Positions 34,504 through 43,389 of a DNA stretch of 64,000 nt are shown piece by piece; position 1 is the stretch's first letter; each line of letters begins with the position of its first letter. The stretch lies in contig NZ_NPDX01000002.1 of NCBI RefSeq assembly GCF_002811945.1, positions 310,001 through 374,000 on the forward strand, written 5' to 3'. The notes beneath the pieces were generated by a model that had not been told where the DNA came from, did not search any database, and saw only the letters and a list, made by a program, of their open reading frames with translations. The stretch comes from Leptospira harrisiae (GTDB lineage: Bacteria > Spirochaetota > Leptospiria > Leptospirales > Leptospiraceae). The translations under genes were made by a program, and so were the position numbers.

Positions 34504-35853
34504 ATGTTTCGTAGTATTCCTTTGATTTTTTTTGTGACCTCTGGATCGGTCGCTGCTCTATCGGCAAAACCCATTCTCATTAAAGAACTTTGGCAAACAG
34601 CTTTACAATCCAATCCTGAGTTTTTATCTGCAAAAGCAGACTATGATAAAGCTTTTTTTGAGAACGAAAAAAGTTATGCTGCCTATTTGCCTACCGTAAA
34701 TGTTTTAGCTTCCGCAAGACAATCCTCTGCAAATTTTAGTGGATCAGGAACTGTCAACGATCCTTTGGTCAATGGATCGGCTGGAACAGGTTCGAGTACA
34801 AACCAACAAAGTAGTTCCGGGGAATCAAGGCCAACGGCAATCAATCGTTATTCGGTAGGTCTCAGTTCAAATCAAAATCTCTTTGCTGGATTCAAGGATA
34901 AAAGTGGGATTGAAAAAACAGAAGCATTACTCCAGGCAGCCAAACAAACATTACATGATTCAAGACTGAAGGTATGTTTTGAATTAAAGTCTGGTTATTC
35001 TCAAATGTTATATGCAAAAGAATTACACCAACTTTCAGAAAAAATTAGAGAGAGGCGTACAAAAAATCGCGATTTGGTAAAACTTCGTTATGAAGTGGGT
35101 CGAGAACATAAAGGAAGTTTTTTACTGAGTGAATCTTTTGTAAAACAATCGGAATTCGAAGTATCTTCTGCCTTTCGTTTATTTGAAAGTAATGTAAACG
35201 AAGTGGAAAGGGTCATAGCCAACCAACTAGATATCAATATAAGTTCAGAATTTGTTTATGAGCCGGTTTTAGAAAAAAAGTTTTCGGATAAGGAAAAAGA
35301 AACTTTGTTAGAATCCCATCCATCTGTAATGGCTGAACAATCGAAAGTGCGGGCTGCACAGGCAAACATTGGAGTAGCAGAAGCAGGATTTTATCCAGAT
35401 TTAAATTTAAGTGCCACTGTCACTAGACAAGATGATGTATGGTTACCAAAACCAAGAAATTATAGTTTTGGACTGAATTTAACCTATCCTTTGTTTAACG
35501 GTGGAAGAGATTATTATAACGTAAAAATTGCAAAAACTGAATATGAAAAATCAATCCACACAAGAGATGCCAAAAAAAATTCTCTTTCGTTTTCCTTAGA
35601 GCAGTCACACCTTAATTTCAAAAATGCCTCAGAACAATTGGTTGTATTGACAGAGTTCTATAAAGCTTCTGAGATTCGGGCCATGATTGCTAGATCTCAG
35701 TATTCGAATGGACTTATTAGTTTTGAAAATTGGGATATCATTGAAAACGATTTAATCAATCGGGAAAAAAATCTATTGATAGGCAAAAGGGATTTAGGTT
35801 TGGCAGAAGCTACATATTTGAGAAATTTAGGAAAGTGTTTTGATGAAGATTAA
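34504..35853 (+). CDS. TolC family outer-membrane efflux protein
   Basis: A 449-residue protein starting at ATG 34504 (a GTG precedes it by one codon) with a signal peptide (MFRSIPLIFFVTSGSVAALSA). It shows the long helical hairpin repeats of TolC: NPEFLSAKADYDKAFFE in the first half and ESHPSVMAEQSKVRAAQANIGVAEAGFYPDLNLSA in the second. TolC proteins form the outer-membrane exit duct of tripartite pumps. The 3' end overlaps the following adaptor gene, so this is the first gene of a TolC-MacA-MacB-TetR operon. Confidence 0.9.
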   Translation: MFRSIPLIFFVTSGSVAALSAKPILIKELWQTALQSNPEFLSAKADYDKAFFENEKSYAAYLPTVNVLASARQSSANFSGSGTVNDPLVNGSAGTGSSTNQQSSSGESRPTAINRYSVGLSSNQNLFAGFKDKSGIEKTEALLQAAKQTLHDSRLKVCFELKSGYSQMLYAKELHQLSEKIRERRTKNRDLVKLRYEVGREHKGSFLLSESFVKQSEFEVSSAFRLFESNVNEVERVIANQLDINISSEFVYEPVLEKKFSDKEKETLLESHPSVMAEQSKVRAAQANIGVAEAGFYPDLNLSATVTRQDDVWLPKPRNYSFGLNLTYPLFNGGRDYYNVKIAKTEYEKSIHTRDAKKNSLSFSLEQSHLNFKNASEQLVVLTEFYKASEIRAMIARSQYSNGLISFENWDIIENDLINREKNLLIGKRDLGLAEATYLRNLGKCFDED

Positions 35854-36787
35854 ATTTGTTTTCATAACCTTTGCATTTGTAATCATTTCTTTTGCAATAT
35901 ATTTTATTGGATTTGGGAAATCGAAACCAAATATAAAAGTAGAATCTTCAAAAGTGTTTCGTGGAGATTTGATTGTCACAGTTCGTGCCACAGGTACCGC
36001 CATCCCCAAAAACCGATTGGAAATCAAACCGCCAATTGCGGGACGTGTGGAATCCATTTTAGTTAATGAAGGAAACCATGTTGCCCGAGGTAAAATTATT
36101 GCTTGGATGAGTTCTACAGAAAGAGCTGCTTTGTTAGATGCAGCCAGAGCCAAAGGAGAAGAAGAACTTAAAAAATGGGAAGATTTTTATAAACCAACAC
36201 CTGTCATATCACCTTTACGTGGTTTGGTGATTGCTTCTAATATCAGTCCAGGTCAAACAGTGACGCAACAAGATATCCTTTATGTTCTTTCGGATAATTT
36301 GATGATCCAAGCAAAAGTTGACGAAACAGATCTTTCCAAAATAAAAATTGGCCAAGTAGCAAATGTCACCATTGATTCCTATTCGGATGTCGCCATTCAA
36401 GCAAAAGTAACTCATATTGGATATGAGGCAGTTACAGAAAATAATGTGACCATGTATAATGTAGATTTAGAATTAAAAACCATTCCAGAATATTTAAGAA
36501 GTGGAATGTCAATAACAATCGATTTTATCATCTCTGAAGAAAGAGATGTGTTACTTCTAGGTAATGAATTTATTAAAGGGAATTCGGGGAAAGGAAAAGT
36601 TTTAAAAAAAGTAGACGGTGAACTGATAGAAACTTCGGTCCAAATTGGAAACTCTGATGAACAAAATACGGCAATTCTTTCTGGACTAGAAGAAAACGAA
36701 ATGGTCTATCGAAAGAAAAAAATACAGGAAGAAAAAAAGTCCGGAAGTAATGGCCCATTTTCTTCACCGAAAATGCCGAAGAGATAA
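35843..36787 (+). CDS. MacA-like periplasmic adaptor of an ABC efflux pump
   Basis: A 314-residue membrane-fusion protein. The start ATG 35843 lies 11 bp before the end of the TolC gene, with AGGAAAG about seven bases upstream. It has one N-terminal membrane helix, a lipoyl-like half at residues ~42-90 (GDLIVTVRATGTAIPKNRLE, VNEGNHVARGKII), a very short hairpin, and the second half (PLRGLVIASNISPGQTVTQQ). The beta-barrel follows (DVAIQAKVTHIG). The family couples the ABC transporter to TolC; the substrate is not evident. The coiled-coil hairpin is shorter than in E. coli MacA. Confidence 0.87.
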   Translation: MKIKFVFITFAFVIISFAIYFIGFGKSKPNIKVESSKVFRGDLIVTVRATGTAIPKNRLEIKPPIAGRVESILVNEGNHVARGKIIAWMSSTERAALLDAARAKGEEELKKWEDFYKPTPVISPLRGLVIASNISPGQTVTQQDILYVLSDNLMIQAKVDETDLSKIKIGQVANVTIDSYSDVAIQAKVTHIGYEAVTENNVTMYNVDLELKTIPEYLRSGMSITIDFIISEERDVLLLGNEFIKGNSGKGKVLKKVDGELIETSVQIGNSDEQNTAILSGLEENEMVYRKKKIQEEKKSGSNGPFSSPKMPKR

Positions 36788-36790
36788 CGT

Positions 36791-38737
36791 TTGTTAGCAA
36801 TCGAGATTCAAAACTTAAATAAATCCTATACCATCGGAAATTCAAAATTTCCAGTTTTATCAGGAATTGATTTAGAAATTAGCCAAGGCGAATTTGTTGC
36901 CATTATGGGCCCTTCTGGTTCTGGAAAATCAACACTTTTGCAAGTGATGGGATTATTAGATCATGTAGATTCGGGCACCTATCGATTGTTTGGTCGAAAG
37001 GTAAGTGGAGAATCCTCCGATGTATTGTCTGATGTTCGTGGAAGTATGATTGGGTTTGTATTCCAGCAGTTTCATTTATTAGCAAAATCAAATGCATTCC
37101 AAAATGTGAGTTTACCTGCTTTGTATACAAATGTAAATGATACGAAGGAAAAAGCAGAGGAGCAACTTCGAAAAGTTGGATTGGAGAACCGAATTTTTCA
37201 CACACCCAATGAACTCTCTGGTGGCCAACAACAAAGGGTTGCCATTGCACGAGCACTGCTTGTCGATCCGCCCATTATTTTTGCTGATGAACCTACGGGA
37301 AACTTAGATTCAAAAAGTAAAATTGAAATCATGTTGGAATTACAACGTCTTCATAAAGAAGGAAAAACCATTGTGATGGTGACACATGAACCAGAAATGG
37401 CGGAGTTTTGTGATCGTATTATCCATGTGAGTGATGGAATGATAGTATCGAATGAAGGAAAAAAGAAAAAAAAAGATTCTGGTTCCATTCCCAAAACAAA
37501 TTTAAAAAGAAAAACTGGATGGCCCCTTTTTCAAGGAATCTTTATACAATCCTTGTTTTCTTTATCATCAAATCGATTGCGAACTTTTTTATCAGCACTT
37601 GGTATCCTTTTTGGTGTGGTTTGTGTGATCTCAGTGATGGCACTAGGTGAAGGTGCCAAAAAATCAGTGGAGGAACAGTTCTCTTCGTTAGGTGCCAATT
37701 TGGTCATCGTAAGAACAGGTGGAATGCGTAGTGGAGGAGTTTCACTGGAAGCTGGTACTGTTAATCGATTGGATGTTTTTGATGTAGGAGCAGTATCCAA
37801 AAAATTTCCAGAAGTAAAACAAATCTCTGCCGTTGTGAATGGAAGAGGGCAACTTGTTTATGGAAATAGAAACTGGAATAGTTATATCACTGGAGCCAGT
37901 CCCAATTACGAAACATTAAGAAATTTAGAACCTGTGGAAGGAAGATTTTTTACAGAAGAAGAAAATCAAAAAAGAGCTCTCGTTTGTCTTGTGGGAAACA
38001 CGGTTGTGAGAGAATTGTATGAAGGAAAAAACCCTGTAGGAACTTATTTAAAAGTAAATCGGATTCTATTTCGTGTAGTTGGCCTTCTTCCTGAAAAAGG
38101 AAGTGCGGGTTTTCGTGACCAAGACGACGTGATTCTGATTCCTATAAATACTGCTATGCGAAGGTTGTTAAACAAAGATGCTGTCGACAGTTTGGAAATG
38201 GAATTAGAAAAAACAGAATCTTCAGAGGAATTTACCACTTCCTTAAAACGTTTTTTACATGAGAGACATGGAACCAATGAATCAATGGGTAATATTTACC
38301 AAGTAATGAATATGGCTGATATCCAATCAGCAGTGTCTGAAACAAATCAAACAATGACTACTTTGCTCATTGCACTAGCAACAGTTTCTCTAGTTGTAGG
38401 TGGGATTGGAATTATGAACATTATGTTAGTCTCTGTAAAGGAAAGAACCAAAGAAATTGGTTTACGGAAGGCCCTTGGTGCTAGAGAATCTGATATTCGT
38501 ATACAATTTTTAATAGAATCTACTTTGACCAGTTTGACGGGAGGAATCGTTGGACTTGTTTTTGGAATTTTATCTGTTTTGTTTTTACAAGAATACTTTG
38601 GTTGGAGTATAGTTTTATCCTTTCCTTCTATTGGATTTGCTTTTCTATTTTCCATATCGATTGGAATTCTTTTCGGCTGGTGGCCTTCTGAATATGCAGC
38701 GAAATTGAGTCCCATAGTAGCTTTAAGATCAGAATGA
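36791..38737 (+). CDS. MacB-type ABC transporter, fused ATPase and permease
   Basis: A 648-residue protein beginning at TTG 36791, the only suitable start before the conserved N-terminus. The ABC domain has Walker [10 protein letters not shown], signature [10 protein letters not shown], Walker B IIFADEP and a switch histidine (MVTHEP). After a basic linker the permease has the MacB plan: a first membrane helix near residue 265, a periplasmic domain (about 290-520) and three more helices at the end including [29 protein letters not shown]. MacB exports macrolides, peptides or lipoproteins in other bacteria; here the cargo is unknown. It overlaps the TetR gene by 4 bp. Confidence 0.92.
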   Translation: MLAIEIQNLNKSYTIGNSKFPVLSGIDLEISQGEFVAIMGPSGSGKSTLLQVMGLLDHVDSGTYRLFGRKVSGESSDVLSDVRGSMIGFVFQQFHLLAKSNAFQNVSLPALYTNVNDTKEKAEEQLRKVGLENRIFHTPNELSGGQQQRVAIARALLVDPPIIFADEPTGNLDSKSKIEIMLELQRLHKEGKTIVMVTHEPEMAEFCDRIIHVSDGMIVSNEGKKKKKDSGSIPKTNLKRKTGWPLFQGIFIQSLFSLSSNRLRTFLSALGILFGVVCVISVMALGEGAKKSVEEQFSSLGANLVIVRTGGMRSGGVSLEAGTVNRLDVFDVGAVSKKFPEVKQISAVVNGRGQLVYGNRNWNSYITGASPNYETLRNLEPVEGRFFTEEENQKRALVCLVGNTVVRELYEGKNPVGTYLKVNRILFRVVGLLPEKGSAGFRDQDDVILIPINTAMRRLLNKDAVDSLEMELEKTESSEEFTTSLKRFLHERHGTNESMGNIYQVMNMADIQSAVSETNQTMTTLLIALATVSLVVGGIGIMNIMLVSVKERTKEIGLRKALGARESDIRIQFLIESTLTSLTGGIVGLVFGILSVLFLQEYFGWSIVLSFPSIGFAFLFSISIGILFGWWPSEYAAKLSPIVALRSE

Positions 38738-39360
38738 ATATAAAATTAAATCCAAGGAAAATTCCGCAACAAAAACGTTCAAAGGAAAGGTATCAAAAAA
38801 TTATAGATACAACCATAGAATTGTTAGGTGAAGTTGGTTATGACGACTTAACGACAGATTTGATTGCCGAAAGAAGTGAAATTCCGGTTGGATCTATTTA
38901 TCAATTTTTTCCGAACAAAGAATCCATTATTTATTCTCATGCCGAATCCTGTTATTTGATGCTCCATGACTTTTTTTTCAAACTTGTAGATGAAGAACTA
39001 AAAAAAAGAAAAAAATTTACGCATGAATTTATTGATTTTACCTTATATTCCTTCGAACGAACGTTAAATGAAGTGAAAGGATATCGTCTAATCAATTCAA
39101 TTCTTTATACAAACCAAGCCTTATTAAAATTGGATATAGAAAGTAATGAACGTTTTGCGAAGTCGTTAGCAGAAAAAGTAATTCTCTATTTGTTTCCTAA
39201 GGTGGATAAAAAAAGAGCCTATTATAGTTCTTTGATGATCGTCGAAACTGTTGATTCTGTCGTCAAAATTGCCCAAAGAAAGGGAAAACCGGCCGAAAAA
39301 AAGGCAGTCCTTTCCGAGCTACAAAATCTCTTATTTGTATATTTTTCCTCATTCCTTTGA
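38734..39360 (+). CDS. TetR/AcrR family regulator of the Mac-type pump operon
   Basis: A 208-residue regulator whose start codon overlaps the MacB stop (ATGA). The DNA-binding domain is at about residues 12-60: RSKERYQKIIDTTIELLGEVGYDD, then LIAERSEIPVGSIYQFFPNKESI. The C-terminal domain has no recognisable ligand-specific signature. Being the last gene of the efflux operon, it probably represses that operon and so its own synthesis. No operator could be confirmed in front of the TolC gene. Confidence 0.88.
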   Translation: MNIKLNPRKIPQQKRSKERYQKIIDTTIELLGEVGYDDLTTDLIAERSEIPVGSIYQFFPNKESIIYSHAESCYLMLHDFFFKLVDEELKKRKKFTHEFIDFTLYSFERTLNEVKGYRLINSILYTNQALLKLDIESNERFAKSLAEKVILYLFPKVDKKRAYYSSLMIVETVDSVVKIAQRKGKPAEKKAVLSELQNLLFVYFSSFL

Positions 39361-39367
39361 TTTAACA

Positions 39368-39396
39368 TTGACAAAGTTTTAACACAGATGTAAAAT
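39368..39396 (+). promoter_or_regulatory. Sigma-70-type promoter of the copper operon
   Basis: TTGACA (39368-39373) and TAAAAT (39391-39396) are separated by exactly 17 bases. The predicted transcription start, near 39403, is about 17 bases before the ATG at 39420 and leaves room for GAGGGA at 39408-39413. Confidence 0.6.
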
Positions 39397-39419
39397 TCTC
39401 AAAATATGAGGGAATCCTC

Positions 39420-41408
39420 ATGTTCTGGGAAAGAGCTATGAAACAGACCAAAAGATATTTATTGGGAATCTTCATTGCAGTATTCATAACGTTTGGTATG
39501 AATCATTGTAGTTCGGAAGACCCTGCCAATTCGGCCTTCGTCCATGTTACGATGATGGACAATGCCTTTCACCCGCCAGTCATTCGGACGTTCAAAGGCG
39601 GTAAAATTCGATTTGTGAACGAAGGAAACAACCCTCACAATGCCATCTCCATCACCAAAGATTGGTCCACAGAGAAAACATTTGGGAATTTGGCTATGTT
39701 TCGTGGTGCACATACCGATGTGTTTTTCCCAGAAGAAGGGGTGTACCCTTATTTCTGTTCCTTCCATGCCTCTCCTGATGGCAAAATTGGAATGACCGGA
39801 GTAGCTGTCATTGGTGATGCCACATACAATCCTCAGACGAACATTGCTAAGTCTAAGATATCAAAAAAGTGGACAGGTGTAACTCGCAAAGTTCCTTCCC
39901 AATACAATACCATACAAAATGCAGTGGATGCTGCCTCACCTGGAGACTTGGTTCTTGTGGCCAAAGGAATTTATAAAGAAGAGGTGACTGTCACTACGCC
40001 TTCCATTGTGATTCGTGGTGAAGATCGTAATGAAACCATTATTGATGGCGAATTTTTACGTGGAAACGGAATCATGGTTGTTGGTGCCGACGGAGTTGCT
40101 GTTGAAAACCTAACAACAAGAAATGCAACACTGAATGGTGTGTATTGGACAGGTGTAAAAGGATATCGTGGTTCCTATTTAACGGCCTATAATAACGGAG
40201 ACTATGGAATTTATGCATTTGATTCAGAAGATGGACTTATGGAACATTCCTATGCATCTGGATCTCCTGATTCTGGATTTTATATAGGACAGTGTAATCC
40301 ATGTAATGCGATAATTAATGATGTAATTTCAGAAAACAATGCACTTGGTTATTCTGGAACCAACTCAAGTGGAAACTTATATCTTTTGTCTTCCATTTGG
40401 AGAAAAAACCAATTAGGAATTGGTCCTAACACTTTGGATCGTGAGTTACTTCCTCCACAAAAACAAATTGTGGTTAAGAAAAACATTGTGTATGACAATA
40501 ACAATACCAATGCACCTTCCAAAAAATTGGAATATCCTTCCATTGGAAATGGTATCGCACTCCTTGGTGCACTAGAAAACCTAGTCGAAGATAATTTGGT
40601 TTTTAACCATAACAACTATGGAATTTTAGTGACTATGAATATTGACGAAAACATTTGGATCTCTAACAACAACGTTGTAAGAAACAATAAAGTGTATCAT
40701 TCGGGTCGTGGAGACATTGCACTGAGCGGTCCAGTCAATGTAGGAAACTGTTTTGAAGGAAATTCCTACGGCGTGTCAAGCCCACCATTTTTGGACTCTC
40801 TACAGTCTTGTTCAGGGCTTCGTTACCCACATTCTGGAGATATGTCTTCAAGTATTGGTTTACTTGCTTTGTTTGTGCAAGCAAACCTTCGTGAATTTGT
40901 ATTAGGCTCTTATAAAAACCAACCAATCCCTGGGTCTCAAATGAACATGCCTAAAGAAAGTTTGGCGAATGTAACTCCCGCACACGATGTATTCGAAGCT
41001 AACAAAGGTTTGATTGAAACTGCGGAGTTACCAAAACTCAGCCAAGCAGAGTTTGATATAGCATCAAATAAAATGTATACCTCTGGATGGAGAGTTCATT
41101 TCCCAGGTACTTTAAAAACTTGGTATTTTCATTTGATGGGTTATCTACTTCCATTCGCCATATTTGCAGCGTGGACAGGACTTTCTATTTTGGATCGATT
41201 CTCTGCGAAAGGCACAAAAGTAGATTCTTACTTTTGGTTGATTTTACTCATACCATTTATTGGTTCTTTGATTTATTTATATTCTAAAGAATCTAAGGTT
41301 TCACGAGCCGTTCGAAATACCGTTGTCTTTGGTGGTATTTTACTTTTCTTTACAATTCTGGCTTATGCCGGTTATGCGATGACAGCGGTAACGGAACCGT
41401 CTGTATAA
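39420..41408 (+). CDS. Membrane lipoprotein with cupredoxin and NosD-like beta-helix domains
   Basis: A 662-residue protein. The start at 39420 is supported by GAGGGA six bases upstream; ATG 39438 is an alternative. The signal peptide ends GMNHC with the lipid-accepting Cys at residue 30. Residues 40-135 are a plastocyanin-like domain with type 1 copper ligands H73, C113, H116 and M125. Residues ~160-460 form a right-handed parallel beta-helix of the NosD/CASH type (PSQYNTIQNAVDAASPGDLVLVAKG, then short repeats such as VENLTTRNATLNGVYW). Three membrane helices follow (about 565-655). It heads an operon with an MCO and a copper chaperone, so an electron-transfer or copper-handling role is inferred. 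Confidence 0.82.
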   Translation: MFWERAMKQTKRYLLGIFIAVFITFGMNHCSSEDPANSAFVHVTMMDNAFHPPVIRTFKGGKIRFVNEGNNPHNAISITKDWSTEKTFGNLAMFRGAHTDVFFPEEGVYPYFCSFHASPDGKIGMTGVAVIGDATYNPQTNIAKSKISKKWTGVTRKVPSQYNTIQNAVDAASPGDLVLVAKGIYKEEVTVTTPSIVIRGEDRNETIIDGEFLRGNGIMVVGADGVAVENLTTRNATLNGVYWTGVKGYRGSYLTAYNNGDYGIYAFDSEDGLMEHSYASGSPDSGFYIGQCNPCNAIINDVISENNALGYSGTNSSGNLYLLSSIWRKNQLGIGPNTLDRELLPPQKQIVVKKNIVYDNNNTNAPSKKLEYPSIGNGIALLGALENLVEDNLVFNHNNYGILVTMNIDENIWISNNNVVRNNKVYHSGRGDIALSGPVNVGNCFEGNSYGVSSPPFLDSLQSCSGLRYPHSGDMSSSIGLLALFVQANLREFVLGSYKNQPIPGSQMNMPKESLANVTPAHDVFEANKGLIETAELPKLSQAEFDIASNKMYTSGWRVHFPGTLKTWYFHLMGYLLPFAIFAAWTGLSILDRFSAKGTKVDSYFWLILLIPFIGSLIYLYSKESKVSRAVRNTVVFGGILLFFTILAYAGYAMTAVTEPSV

Positions 41409-41426
41409 TCATTTAGGAGATTATTT

Positions 41427-41738
41427 ATGGAAACAACTTTTGCAAACCCAGGTTTTTGGACTTATTTTATTGGATCTTACGCATATTACCTTCCCTTCGT
41501 TTTAACGATGGTATGGGCTCCTTTGGCTTTGTTTGGATTGTCCAAACAAAAAGATATGGATACAACAAAACAAATCATTTGGTCACTTGTGATTTTGGTA
41601 ATCCCGGTTCTTGGGCCTGCCATTTATCTTTTGTTTGCTGATAAGGAATACGAAAAAAAATTCAAACAAATTGCTGTCGGCGGTGGGCTTGGAGTTTTTA
41701 TTCTTGTGTGGGTTCTAAGTTTAATTTCTCACATTTAG
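41427..41738 (+). CDS. PLDc_N-type small membrane protein
   Basis: A 103-residue protein with three membrane helices. The middle segment, IIWSLVILVIPVLGPAIYLLF, matches the 'PLDc_N' (phospholipase D nuclease N-terminal) domain, a membrane module whose role is not understood and which also occurs outside phospholipases. A similar short segment (FWLILLIPFIGSLIYLYS) ends the beta-helix protein just upstream, 18 bp away, suggesting the two partner in the membrane. The gene sits between the beta-helix protein and the multicopper oxidase. Confidence 0.75.
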   Translation: METTFANPGFWTYFIGSYAYYLPFVLTMVWAPLALFGLSKQKDMDTTKQIIWSLVILVIPVLGPAIYLLFADKEYEKKFKQIAVGGGLGVFILVWVLSLISHI

Positions 41739-41764
41739 TGTTATAAATAAGAGAGAGTTTATTT

Positions 41765-42835
41765 ATGGATCGGAAGAGTTTTTTAACAACGATAGGATTT
41801 GGGGTGATGGGTTTTGTGGGATCCTTGTTTGGTTCCATGAGAAATAACATTCGAAATTCTGAGGAAATTTGTGGACCTTCTGATCCTGGTAATTCATCCT
41901 CTGCTACAAACTTTGGAATTGTGACCACACCAACCGTTAGCGATAACTATCAAAACTCGATAGGCGCTGGCGGAAGTTTACGTGCTACAAATACCTATGG
42001 AAGTATGGCGCATCCTCCTTTTTTTATTAAAGAAGAGTATACCGAGAGATTCTACTACCCACCTAACTATTCCAATACGAAAAGTAAGACGAAAGATTTT
42101 AATTTAAATCTTTTTCCTTTGAGTATGAATATAGCACATAATGTCAATTATCCTGCTTGGACCTTTGATGGATTGGTTCCAGGCCCAGTTCTACGGGCAA
42201 ATTTGGGAGATACACTTCGTATTCATGTAAAAAATTCAAGTCCTGATCCTCATTCCTTACATTTTCATGGGACTCATGATCCATTAGAAGATGGTTGGGA
42301 ACCTATCCCTGCTTTCGGTGAAAGGACATATCAAATAGAAGCGGGTCCAGTTGGACTTCATCCTTATCATTGCCATGTTCCTCCACTTATGTTACATACC
42401 GCCAAAGGTTTGTATGGTGCATTGCTTGTAGATCCACCTGTCAAACGTAAACCCGCACACGAATTTGTTTTAACATTTTCTGGATGGGATACCAAAGGTA
42501 AGGGGAGAAACGACTATTATACTTGGAATGGAATTGCGGGAATTTATGACAGATATCCAATGAAAGTTCCTGTTGGGGAACGAGTTCGTTTTTACATTCA
42601 AAATATGATGGAAAGGGAACCAATCATTACCTTCCATTTGCATGCACAAACCTTTGATATCATTCGAAGTTTAGGTAGTACGATTCCTGATGGACATTCT
42701 GATGTGGTATCCCTGGGACAAACAGAACGCGTGGTGATAGAATTTGTTCTTAAGAAAAAAGGAAGATATATGTTTCATCCACACCAAACACATATGGCAG
42801 AAAATGGAGGAATGGGTTGGATCGTCGCAGTATAA
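41765..42835 (+). CDS. Two-domain multicopper oxidase
   Basis: A 356-residue protein with two cupredoxin domains. The HxH pairs of a trinuclear copper centre are all visible: H166/H168 (LHFHG), H202/H204 (YHCH), H291/H293 (FHLHAQ) and H338/H340 (FHPHQTH). The type 1 site lies only in the first domain: H163, C203 and H211, with Leu216 at the position usually held by the axial Met. In the second domain the Cys is replaced by Pro (P339). The N-terminus has a hydrophobic stretch with one basic pair (RK) but no clear Tat RR. The layout resembles NirK and two-domain laccases; the substrate is not known. It overlaps the SCO gene by 19 bp. Confidence 0.88.
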   Translation: MDRKSFLTTIGFGVMGFVGSLFGSMRNNIRNSEEICGPSDPGNSSSATNFGIVTTPTVSDNYQNSIGAGGSLRATNTYGSMAHPPFFIKEEYTERFYYPPNYSNTKSKTKDFNLNLFPLSMNIAHNVNYPAWTFDGLVPGPVLRANLGDTLRIHVKNSSPDPHSLHFHGTHDPLEDGWEPIPAFGERTYQIEAGPVGLHPYHCHVPPLMLHTAKGLYGALLVDPPVKRKPAHEFVLTFSGWDTKGKGRNDYYTWNGIAGIYDRYPMKVPVGERVRFYIQNMMEREPIITFHLHAQTFDIIRSLGSTIPDGHSDVVSLGQTERVVIEFVLKKKGRYMFHPHQTHMAENGGMGWIVAV

Positions 42836-43389
42836 AATTTGTATTTATTTTAATTGTTCTCACTTTAAGTTTTTTTTGTAAATCCAAAGAAGATCACATC
42901 AAAGAAGAATGGAAACACCTATCCTTTGTTAAGCCAGATGGAAGTTTATTAGATCCGCAGTTTTGGTCAGAAAAAAAATCTGTTCTTTATTTTGGATTTT
43001 CTCATTGTCCTGACATGTGTCCTTTGACTTTAACAAACTTTGGTAGGGCCTCACTGATATTAGGTGAGAAATCAAATCGTTTTCGATTTATTTTTGTAAC
43101 TCTTGATCCTGAAAGGGATTCTCCAACAACTCTCAAAAATTACGTTCAAAATTTTCCTGGAAAAAATTTAACAGCACTATCTCCCAATGCAGAATCATTA
43201 ACGAAACTCACAGATTTATTTGGAATTGTAAGGGAAAAAGTTGGGAATGGAAAAAATTACCGAATCGATCATTCCAATTTTATTTATGTGTTAGATGAAG
43301 ATTTGAATACACTTGCCAATTTTCCAGGTGGAGTGTCAGCGAATGCGATTGCCACTAAACTTAGGGAATTTGCGGAACACGAGAATTAA
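42817..43389 (+). CDS. SCO1/SenC family copper chaperone lipoprotein
   Basis: A 190-residue protein with a thioredoxin-like fold. The Cu-binding set is complete: C64 and C68 (FSHCPDMCP) and H152 (RIDHSNF). The signal peptide ends LSFFCKS with a probable lipid-accepting Cys at 21. It starts at TTG 42817, inside the multicopper oxidase gene; GGAGG six bases upstream supports this. SCO proteins deliver copper to CuA or related sites, here probably to the adjacent oxidase or to the cupredoxin. The 3' end overlaps the convergent kinase by 29 bp. Confidence 0.92.
   Translation: MDRRSIKFVFILIVLTLSFFCKSKEDHIKEEWKHLSFVKPDGSLLDPQFWSEKKSVLYFGFSHCPDMCPLTLTNFGRASLILGEKSNRFRFIFVTLDPERDSPTTLKNYVQNFPGKNLTALSPNAESLTKLTDLFGIVREKVGNGKNYRIDHSNFIYVLDEDLNTLANFPGGVSANAIATKLREFAEHEN

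Noticed and set aside
41765..42835. Copper nitrite reductase (NirK) identity for the multicopper oxidase
   Set aside because: The four HxH pairs of a trinuclear centre, His at the position of catalytic Asp98 and Leu at the axial position favour a laccase-like oxidase.
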